The notes under the pieces are model-generated. The model was given only the letters and a program-made list of their open reading frames with translations, did no database searches and had not been told where the DNA came from. From Staphylococcus piscifermentans (GTDB taxonomy: Bacteria > Bacillota > Bacilli > Staphylococcales > Staphylococcaceae), in NCBI RefSeq assembly GCF_900186985.1, contig NZ_LT906447.1, forward strand, positions 1,302,001-1,366,000: a stretch of DNA of 64,000 nucleotides, written 5' to 3'. Position numbers and translations under genes: made by a program. This document shows positions 9,944-20,654 of this stretch, piece by piece (position 1 is the stretch's first letter; each line of letters begins with the position of its first letter).

Positions 9944-11170
9944 TTGTCATTAAGAGATGAAGCACTTGAAATGCACAAAAAGCATCAAGGGAAACTAGAA
10001 GTTACCCCGAAAGTAAAAGTTACGAATAAAGAAGAATTAAGTTTAGCTTATTCTCCTGGTGTTGCAGAACCCTGTAAAGAAATTTATGAAGATCCGCGTA
10101 AAGTCTATGATTACACAGCTAAAGGCAACACAGTAGCAGTAGTAACAGATGGCACTGCAGTACTAGGTCTTGGTAATATCGGAGCAGAGGCAAGTATTCC
10201 TGTTATGGAAGGTAAATCAGTCTTGTTTAAAAGCTTTGCGGGTATTAATGGCGTGCCGATTGCCTTAGATACTACTGACACAGAAGAAATTATTAAAACG
10301 GTCAAATATCTCCAACCTAATTATGGTGGCATCAATTTAGAAGATATTTCAGCACCACGTTGTTTTGAAATTGAAAATCGCTTGAAAAAAGAAACGAAAA
10401 TTCCGGTCTTTCATGATGATCAACATGGTACAGCTATCGTAACTATGGCAGGTTTAATCAATGCATTAAGAGTTACAGATAAATCTCTTTCAGATATTAA
10501 AGTAGTCCTAAACGGTGCAGGAGCAGCAGGTATCGCTATAGTTAAACTCTTATACTCTTATGGCGTGAGAAATATGATTATGTGCGACTCTAAGGGTGCT
10601 ATCTATGAAGGACGTTCTTATGGCATGAATCCAACTAAAGATTTTGTGGCTGAATGGACGAATAAAGATAAACAAGAGGGCAAACTTTCTGATGTCATTC
10701 AGGGAGCAGATGTGTTTATCGGTGTATCTGTAGCAAACGCGCTTTCCAAAGATATGGTAAAATCAATGAATGAAGACAGTATTATTTTTGCAATGGCGAA
10801 TCCGAATCCTGAAATTTTGCCGGATGATGCTAAGGAAGCAGGGGCTAAAGTAGTGGGTACAGGACGTTCTGATTATCCTAACCAAATTAATAACGTTTTA
10901 GCATTTCCAGGTATTTTCAGAGGGGCATTAGATGTGGAAGCAACGCATATCAATGAAAAAATGAAACAAGCAGCGGTTTCAGCAATTGCAGATTTAATTC
11001 AGCCTGATGAGTTATCACCAGATTATTGTATTCCAGCACCATTTGACAGACGTGTTGCACCATCAGTTGCACGCAATGTAGCACGTGCAGCAATGGAGTC
11101 TGGAGTGTCAAGGGTTGAAGTTGATCCAGATGAAATATACAATAAAACGATGAGATTAACTGATATTTAA
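9944..11170 (+). CDS. NAD(P)-dependent malic enzyme
   Basis: Oxidative decarboxylation of malate to pyruvate and CO2, linking the TCA cycle to pyruvate. The 408-residue length is that of the short bacterial form (B. subtilis YtsJ type). Motifs: [33 protein letters not shown], the catalytic and metal segment [11 protein letters not shown], the Rossmann [12 protein letters not shown], and AMANPNPEI. Cofactor preference cannot be settled by eye. The start is TTG with AGGAGCG eight bases upstream. It is followed after 70 bases by accD without an obvious terminator, so read-through is possible. Confidence 0.94.
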   Translation: MSLRDEALEMHKKHQGKLEVTPKVKVTNKEELSLAYSPGVAEPCKEIYEDPRKVYDYTAKGNTVAVVTDGTAVLGLGNIGAEASIPVMEGKSVLFKSFAGINGVPIALDTTDTEEIIKTVKYLQPNYGGINLEDISAPRCFEIENRLKKETKIPVFHDDQHGTAIVTMAGLINALRVTDKSLSDIKVVLNGAGAAGIAIVKLLYSYGVRNMIMCDSKGAIYEGRSYGMNPTKDFVAEWTNKDKQEGKLSDVIQGADVFIGVSVANALSKDMVKSMNEDSIIFAMANPNPEILPDDAKEAGAKVVGTGRSDYPNQINNVLAFPGIFRGALDVEATHINEKMKQAAVSAIADLIQPDELSPDYCIPAPFDRRVAPSVARNVARAAMESGVSRVEVDPDEIYNKTMRLTDI

Positions 11171-11240
11171 TTAGAAATTTATTTTTCAAAGAGCTGTTAT
11201 GCGGTTTGAGGCGGCATAATAGTGGTGTGGAGGTTGACCA

Positions 11241-12113
11241 ATGTTTAAAGATTTTTTTAATCGCGGCAGTAAAAAGAAAAAATACGTTACTGTTCAAGAT
11301 TCGAAACAGAACGATGTTCCAACAGGTATCATGACGAAATGTCCGAAATGTAAAAAAATCATGTATACTAAAGAACTTTCTGAAAATCTCAATGTATGTT
11401 TCAATTGTGACCATCACTTGTCATTAACTGCATATAAACGTATTGAGGCTATTTCAGATGAAGGTACTTTTAAAGAATTTGATAAAGGTATGACTTCTGC
11501 TAATCCTTTAGATTTTCCGGGATATGAAGATAAAATTAAAAAAGATCAGGAAAAAACAGGATTGGATGAAGCGGTTGTAACAGGGACTGCAGAACTTGGA
11601 GGCATCCCTTATGGAGTAGCAGTGATGGATGCCCGTTTCAGAATGGGAAGCATGGGTTCTGTAGTAGGTGAAAAAATATGCCGAATTATAGATTATTGTA
11701 CAGAGCATCGCTTACCGTTTATTTTATTCTCAGCAAGTGGCGGTGCCAGAATGCAAGAAGGGATTATCTCATTGATGCAAATGGGGAAAACCAGTGTATC
11801 CTTGAAACGTCATTCTGATGCTGGTTTATTATATATTTCATACATTACAAATCCGACTACAGGTGGTGTATCTGCAAGTTTCGCTTCAGTCGGAGATATC
11901 AATTTATCAGAGCCTAAAGCTTTAATCGGATTTGCAGGTCGCCGAGTAATTGAACAAACTATTAATGAAAAACTGCCGGATGATTTCCAAACTGCTGAAT
12001 TCTTGTTAGAACATGGCCAATTAGATAAAGTGGTACATCGTAAAGAAATGCGCAGCACTTTAGAATCAATTCTGAAATTGCATGAGGGACAAGAGGTGAA
12101 CAAAGATGCTTGA
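11241..12113 (+). CDS. accD: Acetyl-CoA carboxylase carboxyltransferase beta subunit
   Basis: With AccA it transfers the carboxyl group from biotin to acetyl-CoA, giving malonyl-CoA for fatty acid synthesis. The N-terminal four-cysteine zinc ribbon is complete: C34, C37, C53, C56. The crotonase-like core includes [12 protein letters not shown] and [13 protein letters not shown]. Its 290 residues are normal. ATG follows GTGGAGGTTGACC. The 3' end overlaps accA by 8 bases, so translation is coupled and the two subunits are made in equal amounts. Confidence 0.97.
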   Translation: MFKDFFNRGSKKKKYVTVQDSKQNDVPTGIMTKCPKCKKIMYTKELSENLNVCFNCDHHLSLTAYKRIEAISDEGTFKEFDKGMTSANPLDFPGYEDKIKKDQEKTGLDEAVVTGTAELGGIPYGVAVMDARFRMGSMGSVVGEKICRIIDYCTEHRLPFILFSASGGARMQEGIISLMQMGKTSVSLKRHSDAGLLYISYITNPTTGGVSASFASVGDINLSEPKALIGFAGRRVIEQTINEKLPDDFQTAEFLLEHGQLDKVVHRKEMRSTLESILKLHEGQEVNKDA

Positions 12114-13050
12114 TTTTGAAAAGCCGTTATTTGATATTAAAAATAAAATAGATGCTTTGAAAGAATCTCAAGAGAAAAATGATGTTGATTTGCAAGATGA
12201 AATCGATATGCTTGAAGCGTCTTTAGAAAGAGAAACTGAAAAAATCTACATGCATTTAAAACCATGGGATCGTGTTCAACTAGCAAGATTACAAGAAAGA
12301 CCTACAACTTTAGATTATATTCCGTATATCTTTGATGAATTTATGGAGCTGCATGGTGACAGAAATTATCGTGATGATCCTGCAATGATTGGCGGTATCG
12401 GCTATTTAAATGGTCAACCAGTTACTGTAGTCGGCCAACAACGTGGTAAAGATACTAAAGATAATATCTATCGTAATTTCGGAATGGCTCATCCGGAAGG
12501 ATATCGCAAAGCTTTGAGATTAATGAAACAGGCTGAGAAATTCGATCGCCCTATTTTTACTTTCATAGATACAAAGGGGGCTTACCCTGGTAAAGCGGCT
12601 GAAGAAAGAGGTCAAAGTGAATCTATCGCGCGAAACTTGATTGAAATGGCAAGTTTGCAAGTGCCGGTTATTACAATTGTCATCGGTGAAGGCGGTAGTG
12701 GCGGTGCTTTAGGTATTGGCATTGCTAACCGTGTATTGATGTTGGAAAACAGTACATATTCCGTGATTTCACCAGAAGGAGCAGCAGCACTTTTATGGAA
12801 AGATAGCAATCTTTCTAAAATTGCTGCCGAAACAATGAAAATTACTGCACCTGATTTGAAAGAATTGCAAATTATTGATGAGGTTGTACAAGAACCTCTT
12901 GGCGGTGCCCATAAAGACATTGCTATGCAAGCTAAGAAAATTAAAAGCGCTTTCACTAAGCAATTAGCAGAACTTAAAGACTTATCTGGTCAAGCATTAG
13001 CAGATGATCGTTTTGAAAAGTTCCGTCAAATTGGTGAATTTAAAGAATAA
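12106..13050 (+). CDS. accA: Acetyl-CoA carboxylase carboxyltransferase alpha subunit
   Basis: Partner of AccD in the heterotetrameric carboxyltransferase. The 314-residue protein has an N-terminal helical region (1-70), [15 protein letters not shown], the oxyanion segment [12 protein letters not shown] and [13 protein letters not shown]. The start ATG lies inside the accD end with GAGGTGAAC as ribosome binding site. It ends at a clear terminator, so accDA form a two-gene unit possibly served also by the malic enzyme promoter. Confidence 0.97.
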   Translation: MLDFEKPLFDIKNKIDALKESQEKNDVDLQDEIDMLEASLERETEKIYMHLKPWDRVQLARLQERPTTLDYIPYIFDEFMELHGDRNYRDDPAMIGGIGYLNGQPVTVVGQQRGKDTKDNIYRNFGMAHPEGYRKALRLMKQAEKFDRPIFTFIDTKGAYPGKAAEERGQSESIARNLIEMASLQVPVITIVIGEGGSGGALGIGIANRVLMLENSTYSVISPEGAAALLWKDSNLSKIAAETMKITAPDLKELQIIDEVVQEPLGGAHKDIAMQAKKIKSAFTKQLAELKDLSGQALADDRFEKFRQIGEFKE

Positions 13051-13059
13051 TAAGGGTAA

Positions 13060-13105
13060 AGAGATTCTACACGTTATTTTAGGAGATGTGTAGCGTCTCT
13101 TTTTT
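13060..13105 (+). terminator. Terminator of accDA
   Basis: AGAGA-tt-CTACAC pairs with GTGTAG-cg-TCTCT, followed by TTTTTT. Confidence 0.85.
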
Positions 13106-13244
13106 CTTATTTGAATTTATAGTCTGCTGTTTGATACTAATAATAAGTAATTGATTTGATGTTTTTTATAAAATAAACTATTTTTATCTATTGTTTTACG
13201 CAAAAATATAATAAAGATTATGGCTATATTTTGAAATCATAAAT

Positions 13245-13299
13245 ATAAAACGTTTACATTATAGAATGCATTGTATTTCTATGGATAAGCCGCTATTTT
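13245..13299 (+). promoter_or_regulatory. pfkA promoter with upstream cre-like site
   Basis: A candidate sigma-A promoter is TTGTAT (13271-13276), 17 bases, TATTTT (13294-13299). Upstream, at 13245-13258, ATAAAACGTTTACA matches 12 of 14 positions of the CcpA consensus TGWAANCGNTNWCA; the two misses are the first two bases. A site upstream of the -35 suits activation. The rest of the 296-base gap before pfkA is AT-rich and shows nothing else. Confidence 0.45.
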
Positions 13300-13313
13300 T
13301 ATGGTATTTTTAA

Positions 13314-14315
<1,002 letters not shown>

Positions 14316-14346
14316 TTTATAGTGAATTTATTAGGAGGCTTTAATA

Positions 14347-16107
14347 ATGAGAAAAACTAAAATCGTATGTACGATTGGACCTGCATCAGAATCTGAAGAA
14401 ATGTTAGAAAAATTAATGAAAGCTGGAATGAATGTTGCGCGTTTGAACTTCTCACATGGTGACCATGCCGAACACAAAGCGCGTATCGACCGCATTCGTA
14501 AAGTTTCACAACGTTTAGAGAAAACAATTGCTATCATGCTTGATACTAAAGGCCCAGAAATCCGTACTCATGATATGGAAAACGGCGTGATTAATTTAGA
14601 AAAAGGCAATGAAGTTATTGTCAGCATGAATAAAGTATTAGGTACTGCTGAAAAATTCTCAGTAACTTATGAAGATTTAATTAACGACGTTGAAATCGGT
14701 TCTTTCATTTTACTTGATGACGGTTTAGTAGAATTAGAAGTTAAAGCTAAAGATAAAGAAAAAGGCGAAGTACTTTGCGAAGTATTAAACTCTGGTGAAA
14801 TTAAAAATAAAAAAGGTGTTAACTTGCCGAACGTGAAAGTTAATTTACCAGGTATCACTGAAAAAGACGCAGACGATATCCGCTTCGGTATCGATGAACA
14901 TGTAGACTTCATCGCAGCAAGCTTTGTGCGTCGCCCAAGTGACGTCTTAGATATCCGTAAAATTTTAGAAGAAGAACGCAATACTAATATCAGTATTCTT
15001 CCTAAAATTGAAAACCAAGAAGGTATCGATAACATCAAAGAAATTTTAGAAGTATCTGATGGCTTAATGGTAGCTCGTGGTGACATGGGTGTAGAAATTC
15101 CACCAGAAAATGTACCAGTTATCCAAAAAGACTTAATCAGACAATGTAATAGATTAGGCAAACCAGTTATTACAGCAACTCAAATGTTAGATTCTATGCA
15201 ACGTAACCCACGTGCTACAAGAGCCGAAGCAAGTGATGTTGCCAACGCTATCTATGATGGAACAGATGCTGTAATGTTATCAGGCGAAACTGCTGCTGGT
15301 CTATACCCTGAAGAAGCAGTGAAAGCAATGAGAAATATTGCTGTTGCTGCAGAAGCGGCTCAAGATTATAAAAAATTATTGAATGACAGAACTAAACTTG
15401 AAGAAACTAACCTTGTAAATGCAATTGGTGTTTCTGTAGCGCATACAGCTTTAAACTTGAAAGTAAAAGCAATTGTGGCTGCTACTGAAAGTGGTTCTAC
15501 TGCTAGAACAATTTCTAAATTCCGTCCACATTCAGATATTATCGCTGTAACACCAAGTCCAGAAACTGCACGTCAATTAGCGTTAGTTTGGGGCGTATTC
15601 CCAGTAGTTAAAAAAGGACGTAAAACTACTGATGCCTTATTAAATAATGCAGTAGCTACAGCAATCGAAACAGGTCGCGTGCAAAATGGTGATTTACTAA
15701 TCATCACTGCTGGTGTTCCAACTGGTGAAAAAGGTACTACTAACATGATGAAATTACATTTAGTTGGCGATGAAATTGTTAAAGGTCAAGGTGTCGGCCG
15801 CAACTCAGTAGTTGGAAATGCAGTCGTAGTCCAAGATGCTATTGAATTAGAAGGTAAAGATCTTTCAAATAAAATTATTGTGACACATTCTACAGATGAA
15901 ACATTCGTACCTTATATTGAACAAGCTGCTGGATTAGTAGCTGAAGAAGGCGGAATTACTTCTCCAAGTGCTATCATCGGTTTAGAACAAGGCATTCCAA
16001 CAATTGTAGGCGCTAATAATGCAACTAAATTAATTGCTAATGATGTAGTGATTACAGTTGATGCCAATACTGGTCGTGTCTATGATGGATATGCAAACGT
16101 ACTTTAA
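14347..16107 (+). CDS. pyk: Pyruvate kinase with C-terminal PEP-utiliser-like domain
   Basis: Converts PEP and ADP to pyruvate and ATP. At 586 residues it is the long Bacillus/Staphylococcus form. The core (1-470) has [30 protein letters not shown], and ARGDMGVE. The extra domain (about 475-586) resembles the phosphohistidine swivelling domain of PEP-utilising enzymes. However, the position of the phosphorylated His in TSHA is occupied here ([11 protein letters not shown]), so it cannot be phosphorylated in the usual way. AGGAGGC precedes ATG. Ends at a strong terminator. Confidence 0.97.
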   Translation: MRKTKIVCTIGPASESEEMLEKLMKAGMNVARLNFSHGDHAEHKARIDRIRKVSQRLEKTIAIMLDTKGPEIRTHDMENGVINLEKGNEVIVSMNKVLGTAEKFSVTYEDLINDVEIGSFILLDDGLVELEVKAKDKEKGEVLCEVLNSGEIKNKKGVNLPNVKVNLPGITEKDADDIRFGIDEHVDFIAASFVRRPSDVLDIRKILEEERNTNISILPKIENQEGIDNIKEILEVSDGLMVARGDMGVEIPPENVPVIQKDLIRQCNRLGKPVITATQMLDSMQRNPRATRAEASDVANAIYDGTDAVMLSGETAAGLYPEEAVKAMRNIAVAAEAAQDYKKLLNDRTKLEETNLVNAIGVSVAHTALNLKVKAIVAATESGSTARTISKFRPHSDIIAVTPSPETARQLALVWGVFPVVKKGRKTTDALLNNAVATAIETGRVQNGDLLIITAGVPTGEKGTTNMMKLHLVGDEIVKGQGVGRNSVVGNAVVVQDAIELEGKDLSNKIIVTHSTDETFVPYIEQAAGLVAEEGGITSPSAIIGLEQGIPTIVGANNATKLIANDVVITVDANTGRVYDGYANVL

Positions 16108-16140
16108 TAGCCGAATATAATATTAAATATTAATCAATTA

Positions 16141-16187
16141 AACGAACTGTGCTCTTCAGAAACTTGAAGATGCAGTTCGTTTTTTTA
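16141..16187 (+). terminator. Terminator of pfkA-pyk
   Basis: AACGAACTG-tg-CTCTTCA pairs with TGAAGA-t-GCAGTTCGTT, followed by TTTTTTT. Confidence 0.92.
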
Positions 16188-16257
16188 TTATAATTGTTCC
16201 TATCAAATTAGTTTGCTTAGCTAACTATAAATGTTAAAGTGCTTGTGTGAGAAAATA

Positions 16258-16323
16258 GGCTGAGGTTTCTATCATGGTCTCAGCATTTTCTCGATCCACC
16301 ACAAAAACGATAAAGTTTCGTTT
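16258..16323 (+). other. Intergenic hairpins before the M20 peptidase gene
   Basis: The 278-base gap after pyk contains GCTGAG / CTCAGC (about 16260-16286) and a dyad AAACGA-N7-TCGTTT (16305-16323). The dyad lies just before an AT-rich TATAAA (16327-16332). The second dyad could be an operator for the peptidase gene, but no good -35 accompanies it. Confidence 0.35.
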
Positions 16324-16385
16324 AATTATAAAATGAGTGCTAGTTTCATTTTCATTCTAGCCAAGTTATAGGAGGTTGAGACGTT

Positions 16386-17627
16386 TTGACAGCAGTCTTT
16401 TCAAATGAAGAGAAAGTACAAATACTAGCAGATATCGTAAAAATAAAAAGTGTTAATGATAATGAAATTCAAGTTGCTAACTACTTAAAAGATTTATTTG
16501 CTCAGCATGGTATTGAATCAGAAATTGATTCAATCAGTCCTCACAGAGCGAATTTGATTGCAAAAATTGATAACGGTCATCCGGTTATGGGCATTTCAGG
16601 CCATATGGATGTGGTATCGGAAGGAGATATCGATAAATGGGATTATCCACCATTCGAACTCACTGAAGAGAATGGAAAGCTTTATGGTCGTGGAGCAGCA
16701 GATATGAAATCTGGTTTAGCAGCACTTGCCATTGCTTTTATAGAGATACATGAACAACATTTATTGAAAGAAGGATCTATTCAATTCATGGCTACAACAG
16801 GTGAAGAAATGGAACAATTGGGCTCCAAACAACTTTATGAAAAAGGTTATATGGATGATGTAGATGCATTATTAATAGCAGAGCCAACAGAAAATAATTT
16901 GATATATGCAAATAAAGGTTCAATGGATTATCGAGTTATTTCTACTGGAAAAGCTGCGCATAGTTCTATGCCTATTGCGGGGCAAAATGCCATAAAGCCA
17001 TTAATAAATTTCGTACAAAATATAGATAACGCTTACGAAGAAATTATACAAACACAGTCAATGAACCAAATTGATTGTTCAAAATTTGAAAATCGTTTGG
17101 CTTCAGTACTTGGTGATAATACTGATATGAGCAAAGTCAGAAACATGTTATCTGGTCTGGTTATTACTAATACAATATTTAATGGAGGCGCTCAGGTCAA
17201 TTCTGTCCCAGATAAAGCTACTGCAGAATTTAATATCCGTACGGTTCCTGAATACAATAATGAAAAAGTAAAACAATTATTTCAACACTATCTAGATAAA
17301 GAAAATGAGCAAGGGGCACATTTAGAAGCGGATATTTATCTTGATCTAGAACCAGCACTCACGACCGGAAAGAATAATTTAGTGGAATTAGGACATCAGC
17401 TAGGGGAAACAATGTTTCATAAATCGTTAGGTGTCACACCGATGCCTGGGGTAACGGATGCTTCGAATTTGTTACGTGGCAAAGATGAAAGTTTTCCATT
17501 TTTAACATTTGGTCCAGGTGCCACAGCACATCAAGTAAACGAGTATGTTAATAAAGATACTTACTTACAGTTCGTTGACTACTTTACGCAACTGATTCCA
17601 ACTTATATTAATGAAAATAAGAGATAA
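16386..17627 (+). CDS. M20 family metallopeptidase, DapE/ArgE-like
   Basis: 413-residue zinc hydrolase of the ArgE/DapE/ACY1 family. Ligands and catalytic residues are visible: H73 and D75 (SGHMDVV), D106 (GRGAADMKSG), E140-E141 (TGEE) and AEPT. The dimerisation domain (about 180-300) contains MDYRVISTGKAAHSS. The nearest relative I can recall is the S. aureus protein annotated as succinyl-diaminopimelate desuccinylase. Staphylococci make lysine by the acetylase route, so the real substrate is uncertain. Start is TTG, ten bases after GGAGG. It is convergent with cycA. Confidence 0.85.
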   Translation: MTAVFSNEEKVQILADIVKIKSVNDNEIQVANYLKDLFAQHGIESEIDSISPHRANLIAKIDNGHPVMGISGHMDVVSEGDIDKWDYPPFELTEENGKLYGRGAADMKSGLAALAIAFIEIHEQHLLKEGSIQFMATTGEEMEQLGSKQLYEKGYMDDVDALLIAEPTENNLIYANKGSMDYRVISTGKAAHSSMPIAGQNAIKPLINFVQNIDNAYEEIIQTQSMNQIDCSKFENRLASVLGDNTDMSKVRNMLSGLVITNTIFNGGAQVNSVPDKATAEFNIRTVPEYNNEKVKQLFQHYLDKENEQGAHLEADIYLDLEPALTTGKNNLVELGHQLGETMFHKSLGVTPMPGVTDASNLLRGKDESFPFLTFGPGATAHQVNEYVNKDTYLQFVDYFTQLIPTYINENKR

Positions 17628-17632
17628 AAAAA

Positions 17633-17708
17633 GAGCACCCCACGTAGAAACTGTACCGATTCCAAAAGTTCAAATTTTGGAATCGCCAAACTTTTACTGA
17701 GGGTGCTC
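17633..17708. terminator. 76-bp imperfect palindrome, bidirectional terminator
   Basis: Outer arms GAGCACCC (17633-17640) and GGGTGCTC (17701-17708) enclose inner arms GATTCCAAAA (17658-17667) and TTTTGGAATC (17675-17684). The linkers between them also pair partly. On the minus strand TTTTTTT follows; on the plus strand ACTCTTATTTTATT follows. It lies between convergent genes. At this length and symmetry it could also be a dispersed palindromic element acting as terminator. Confidence 0.75.
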
Positions 17709-17748
17709 ACTCTTATTTTATTGTTAAAGGTGCTTAATTCAATAAAAA

Positions 17749-19113
17749 TTAGCCATTGTGTTTCTTCACTTGCTGCGTATATCTCCAATACATGAATCCT
17801 AAAAGAATAAACCAAATAGGTGAAATGAAAATTGCAACTCGAGTTACCGGGTTGACGAAAAGTAATCCTAGTACAAACACAAAGAATATTAGAATAAGGT
17901 AACCAGAAATTTTTCCGCCAGGTAATTTATAAATTGATTTTTTATGTTGCTCTGGATCACGTTTTTGATAACGAATATATGCGTAAGTAATTAATCCCCA
18001 TACTACAAGGAATAATACTGTTGAAACAGTAGTAACATAAGTAAATACTAATGTAGCATCTGGGAAGATATAGTTAAGTAAAGCAGCTACTAATAATAGC
18101 GCACAAGAAACTAAAATTGCGATATGAGGTACACCATTTTTATTTGTAGATCTGAAAATCGGTGGTGCTTGTTCTTGTCTCGCTAAACCAAATAACATAC
18201 GACTGTTAGAGAATATTCCACTGTTACAAGATGATGCAGCAGCAGTTAATACTACAAAGTTGATAATTCCAGCTGCAAACGGAATGCCGACTAAGGCAAA
18301 CAAGCGAACAAACGGACTTTCTGAAGGATCCATTTTGTTCCAAGGAATAATTGACATAATAACCGCTAACGAACCAACGTAGAATAAAAGAATACGCACA
18401 GGCACACTGTTAATTGCTTTAGGTATAGTCTTAGTAGGATCTTTAGTTTCTCCAGCAGTTACACCTATGATTTCTATACCAACAAAGGAGAATACTGCCA
18501 TTTGGAAGGACATAAAGAATCCTGTTGCTCCTTTAGGGAAAATGCCATGTTCATATAAATTTGTAAATGAAGCATGTCCAAATTGTGTTTTATAGGCCAT
18601 GACAATCATGACAAGACCTACAACGATAAGTACAATAATAGTGGTAACCTTGATAATTGCAAACCAAAATTCTAATTCCCCGAAAATTTTAGCACTGAAT
18701 AAGTTGAATACCATCAGTAATAGTACACAAAATAGTGCACTTACCCAGTTAGGTATGGCCGGCCACCAGAAACTTACGTATTTCGCAACGGCTGTAACTT
18801 CGGCCATTCCTGTGATAATCCAACAGAACCAATATGTCCATCCTGTTACAAATCCTGCAAAAGGCCCGATATATTCATTTGTAACATCTGCGAAAGACTT
18901 AAAATTAGTATTTGAAACTAAAATTTCTCCTAATCCTCTCATAAACATAAACAACATTAATCCAACGATAATGTATGTTAGTAATATGGAAGGACCTGTC
19001 ATAGCAATCGTTTGTCCAGCCCCTAAGAATAACCCTGTACCGATTGCTCCGCCGATAGCAATCAGTTGAATGTGACGATTGCTCAGTTCTCTTTGTAAAT
19101 TATTATTTGCCAT
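17749..19113 (-). CDS. cycA: D-serine/D-alanine/glycine transporter CycA-like
   Basis: APC-superfamily amino acid permease, 454 residues, about 12 membrane segments. The family start is NRHIQLIAIGGAIGTGLFLG, and FVGIEIIGVTAGETKDP lies at about 235-250. Start ATG at 19113 is chosen because AAGGGAGTT lies about ten bases upstream and MANNNLQRELSNRHIQ is the normal beginning; the reading frame is open upstream to 19320 but that part is not protein-like. In S. aureus the orthologue sits beside citZ too and imports alanine, glycine and D-cycloserine. Substrate range here is inferred. Confidence 0.88.
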   Translation of the reverse strand: MANNNLQRELSNRHIQLIAIGGAIGTGLFLGAGQTIAMTGPSILLTYIIVGLMLFMFMRGLGEILVSNTNFKSFADVTNEYIGPFAGFVTGWTYWFCWIITGMAEVTAVAKYVSFWWPAIPNWVSALFCVLLLMVFNLFSAKIFGELEFWFAIIKVTTIIVLIVVGLVMIVMAYKTQFGHASFTNLYEHGIFPKGATGFFMSFQMAVFSFVGIEIIGVTAGETKDPTKTIPKAINSVPVRILLFYVGSLAVIMSIIPWNKMDPSESPFVRLFALVGIPFAAGIINFVVLTAAASSCNSGIFSNSRMLFGLARQEQAPPIFRSTNKNGVPHIAILVSCALLLVAALLNYIFPDATLVFTYVTTVSTVLFLVVWGLITYAYIRYQKRDPEQHKKSIYKLPGGKISGYLILIFFVFVLGLLFVNPVTRVAIFISPIWFILLGFMYWRYTQQVKKHNG

Positions 19114-19342
19114 ATACAAACAACTCCCTTTTTGCACCTCATCAATATTATGCACATATTTGAAGGTAATGACAAATGTTTTTTGAGAATAATACAAATT
19201 TTCATGCAATTCGCAATGAAATATAGTTATTATGAATGATAAATATTTAAAATGACATATCCTAAAACTATGTTTTAAGGAACTTAAAACAATTAAAATG
19301 TAATAAGTGCATGGATGCAAGGCTATAAGTAGACGATTCTTC

Positions 19343-19445
19343 TATAAACACATGATAAGTATGTAGATTTACATGTTTATAAGAGTTGCTTAATTGTTCA
19401 CAAAATCGCGATAATTGGATATAATACTAAATGAAAGCCATTTCA
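19343..19445 (+). promoter_or_regulatory. citZ control region: dyad, promoter, cre site
   Basis: Three elements in order. The first is an inverted repeat TATAAACA / TGTTTATA (19343-19350 and 19374-19381). The second is a sigma-A promoter TTCACA (19397-19402), 17 bases, TATAAT (19420-19425). The third is TGAAAGCCATTTCA (19432-19445), which matches the CcpA cre consensus at 13 of 14 positions and is palindromic. The cre lies at the expected transcription start, where bound CcpA would block RNA polymerase. The upstream dyad could serve a LysR-type regulator such as CcpE/CcpC. No other signal is evident in the 359-base gap between cycA and citZ. Confidence 0.7.
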
Positions 19446-19472
19446 ATTTGTTATAGAAAAGGGGAAATTAAT

Positions 19473-20591
19473 ATGGCAGAATTGCAAAAAGGTTTAGAAG
19501 GGGTAATTGCAGCTGAAACAAAAGTGAGCTCAATTATCGATAGCCAACTGACATATGCCGGTTACGACATCGATGATTTAGCAGAAAACGCATCATTTGA
19601 AGAAATTATCTTTTTATTATGGAACTATAGACTTCCTACGCAAGATGAGTTAGATGAATTGAAAAGAAAGTTATACGAGTATGCTACATTAGATGACAAA
19701 GTATATGAACACTTTGAAGATTATGCTACTGATAATGTACATCCGATGACAGCATTAAGAACTTCAGTTTCATACATTGCACATTTCGATGAAAATGCAG
19801 AAGGTGAAACTGATGAAGAAAAATTAGAACGTGCAATTAGAATTCAAGCTAAAATGGCTTCGTTAGTAGCTTCTTTCCAACGCGTTCGTGAAGGAAAAGA
19901 ACCAGTTAAACCTAAAGAAGGGTTAAGCTACGCAGCAAACTTCTTGTATATGTTACGTGGGGAAGAACCTACTGATATCGAAGAAGAAGCATTTAACAAA
20001 GCTTTAGTATTGCATGCAGATCACGAATTGAATGCTTCTGCATTTACAGCACGTTGTGCAGTATCTTCATTATCAGATATGTACTCAGGTATCGTAGCTG
20101 CAGTTGGTTCATTGAAAGGGCCTTTACATGGCGGCGCTAATGAACGCGTAATGAATATGCTTTCTGAAATCAAATCAGTTGATGATGTAGAACCATATTT
20201 AGACAAAAAATTCGCAAATAAAGAAAAAATTATGGGCTTCGGTCACCGTGTTTATAAAGACGGCGATCCACGTGCGAAATACTTGAAAACAATGAGTAAG
20301 AAAATTACAGATGAAACAGGTCAAAAGCACTTATATGATATCTCAGTGAAAATCGAAGATATTATGAAAGAACGTACTGGTATTATTGCTAATGTCGATT
20401 TCTATAGTGCAACTGTTTATCATAGCATGGATATTCCACATGATTTATTCACTCCAATCTTTGCGGTCAGCCGTACTTCAGGTTGGTTAGCACATATCTT
20501 TGAACAATACAGAGATAACCGTATTATGAGACCACGTGCGAAATATATTGGTGAAACAAATCGTGAATATGTTCCAATCGAAGAGAGATAG
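19473..20591 (+). CDS. citZ: Citrate synthase
   Basis: Condenses acetyl-CoA and oxaloacetate, the entry step of the TCA cycle. The 373-residue hexameric Gram-positive type includes LHGGANERVM and the catalytic GFGHRVYKDGDPR; the Asp of NVDFYSATVYHSM completes the active site. The start at 19473 (MAELQKGLEG) is preferred over an in-frame ATG 42 bases upstream because AAAAGGGG precedes it and orthologues begin here. The upstream ATG lies inside the cre site. It is followed by icd after 63 bases without a terminator, forming citZ-icd. Confidence 0.96.
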   Translation: MAELQKGLEGVIAAETKVSSIIDSQLTYAGYDIDDLAENASFEEIIFLLWNYRLPTQDELDELKRKLYEYATLDDKVYEHFEDYATDNVHPMTALRTSVSYIAHFDENAEGETDEEKLERAIRIQAKMASLVASFQRVREGKEPVKPKEGLSYAANFLYMLRGEEPTDIEEEAFNKALVLHADHELNASAFTARCAVSSLSDMYSGIVAAVGSLKGPLHGGANERVMNMLSEIKSVDDVEPYLDKKFANKEKIMGFGHRVYKDGDPRAKYLKTMSKKITDETGQKHLYDISVKIEDIMKERTGIIANVDFYSATVYHSMDIPHDLFTPIFAVSRTSGWLAHIFEQYRDNRIMRPRAKYIGETNREYVPIEER

Positions 20592-20654
20592 AATATATTA
20601 ATTTTGATTCTGAAATTGAAACACCTTATTAATTAAGTTACGGAGGAATTATTA

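Noticed and set aside
14667-15161. 164-residue minus-strand frame
   Set aside because: Antisense to pyk, whose frame is fully explained; a product of codon bias.
16302-16315. cre-like sequence around AAAAACGATAAA before the M20 peptidase
   Set aside because: Only about 11 of 14 positions match and the conserved CA end is lost.
18599-19069. 156-residue plus-strand frame
   Set aside because: Antisense to cycA, without ribosome binding site; a shadow of the hydrophobic coding strand.
19114-19320. N-terminal extension of cycA
   Set aside because: Permease proteins of this family start at MANNN-like sequence, and the extension runs into the citZ control region.
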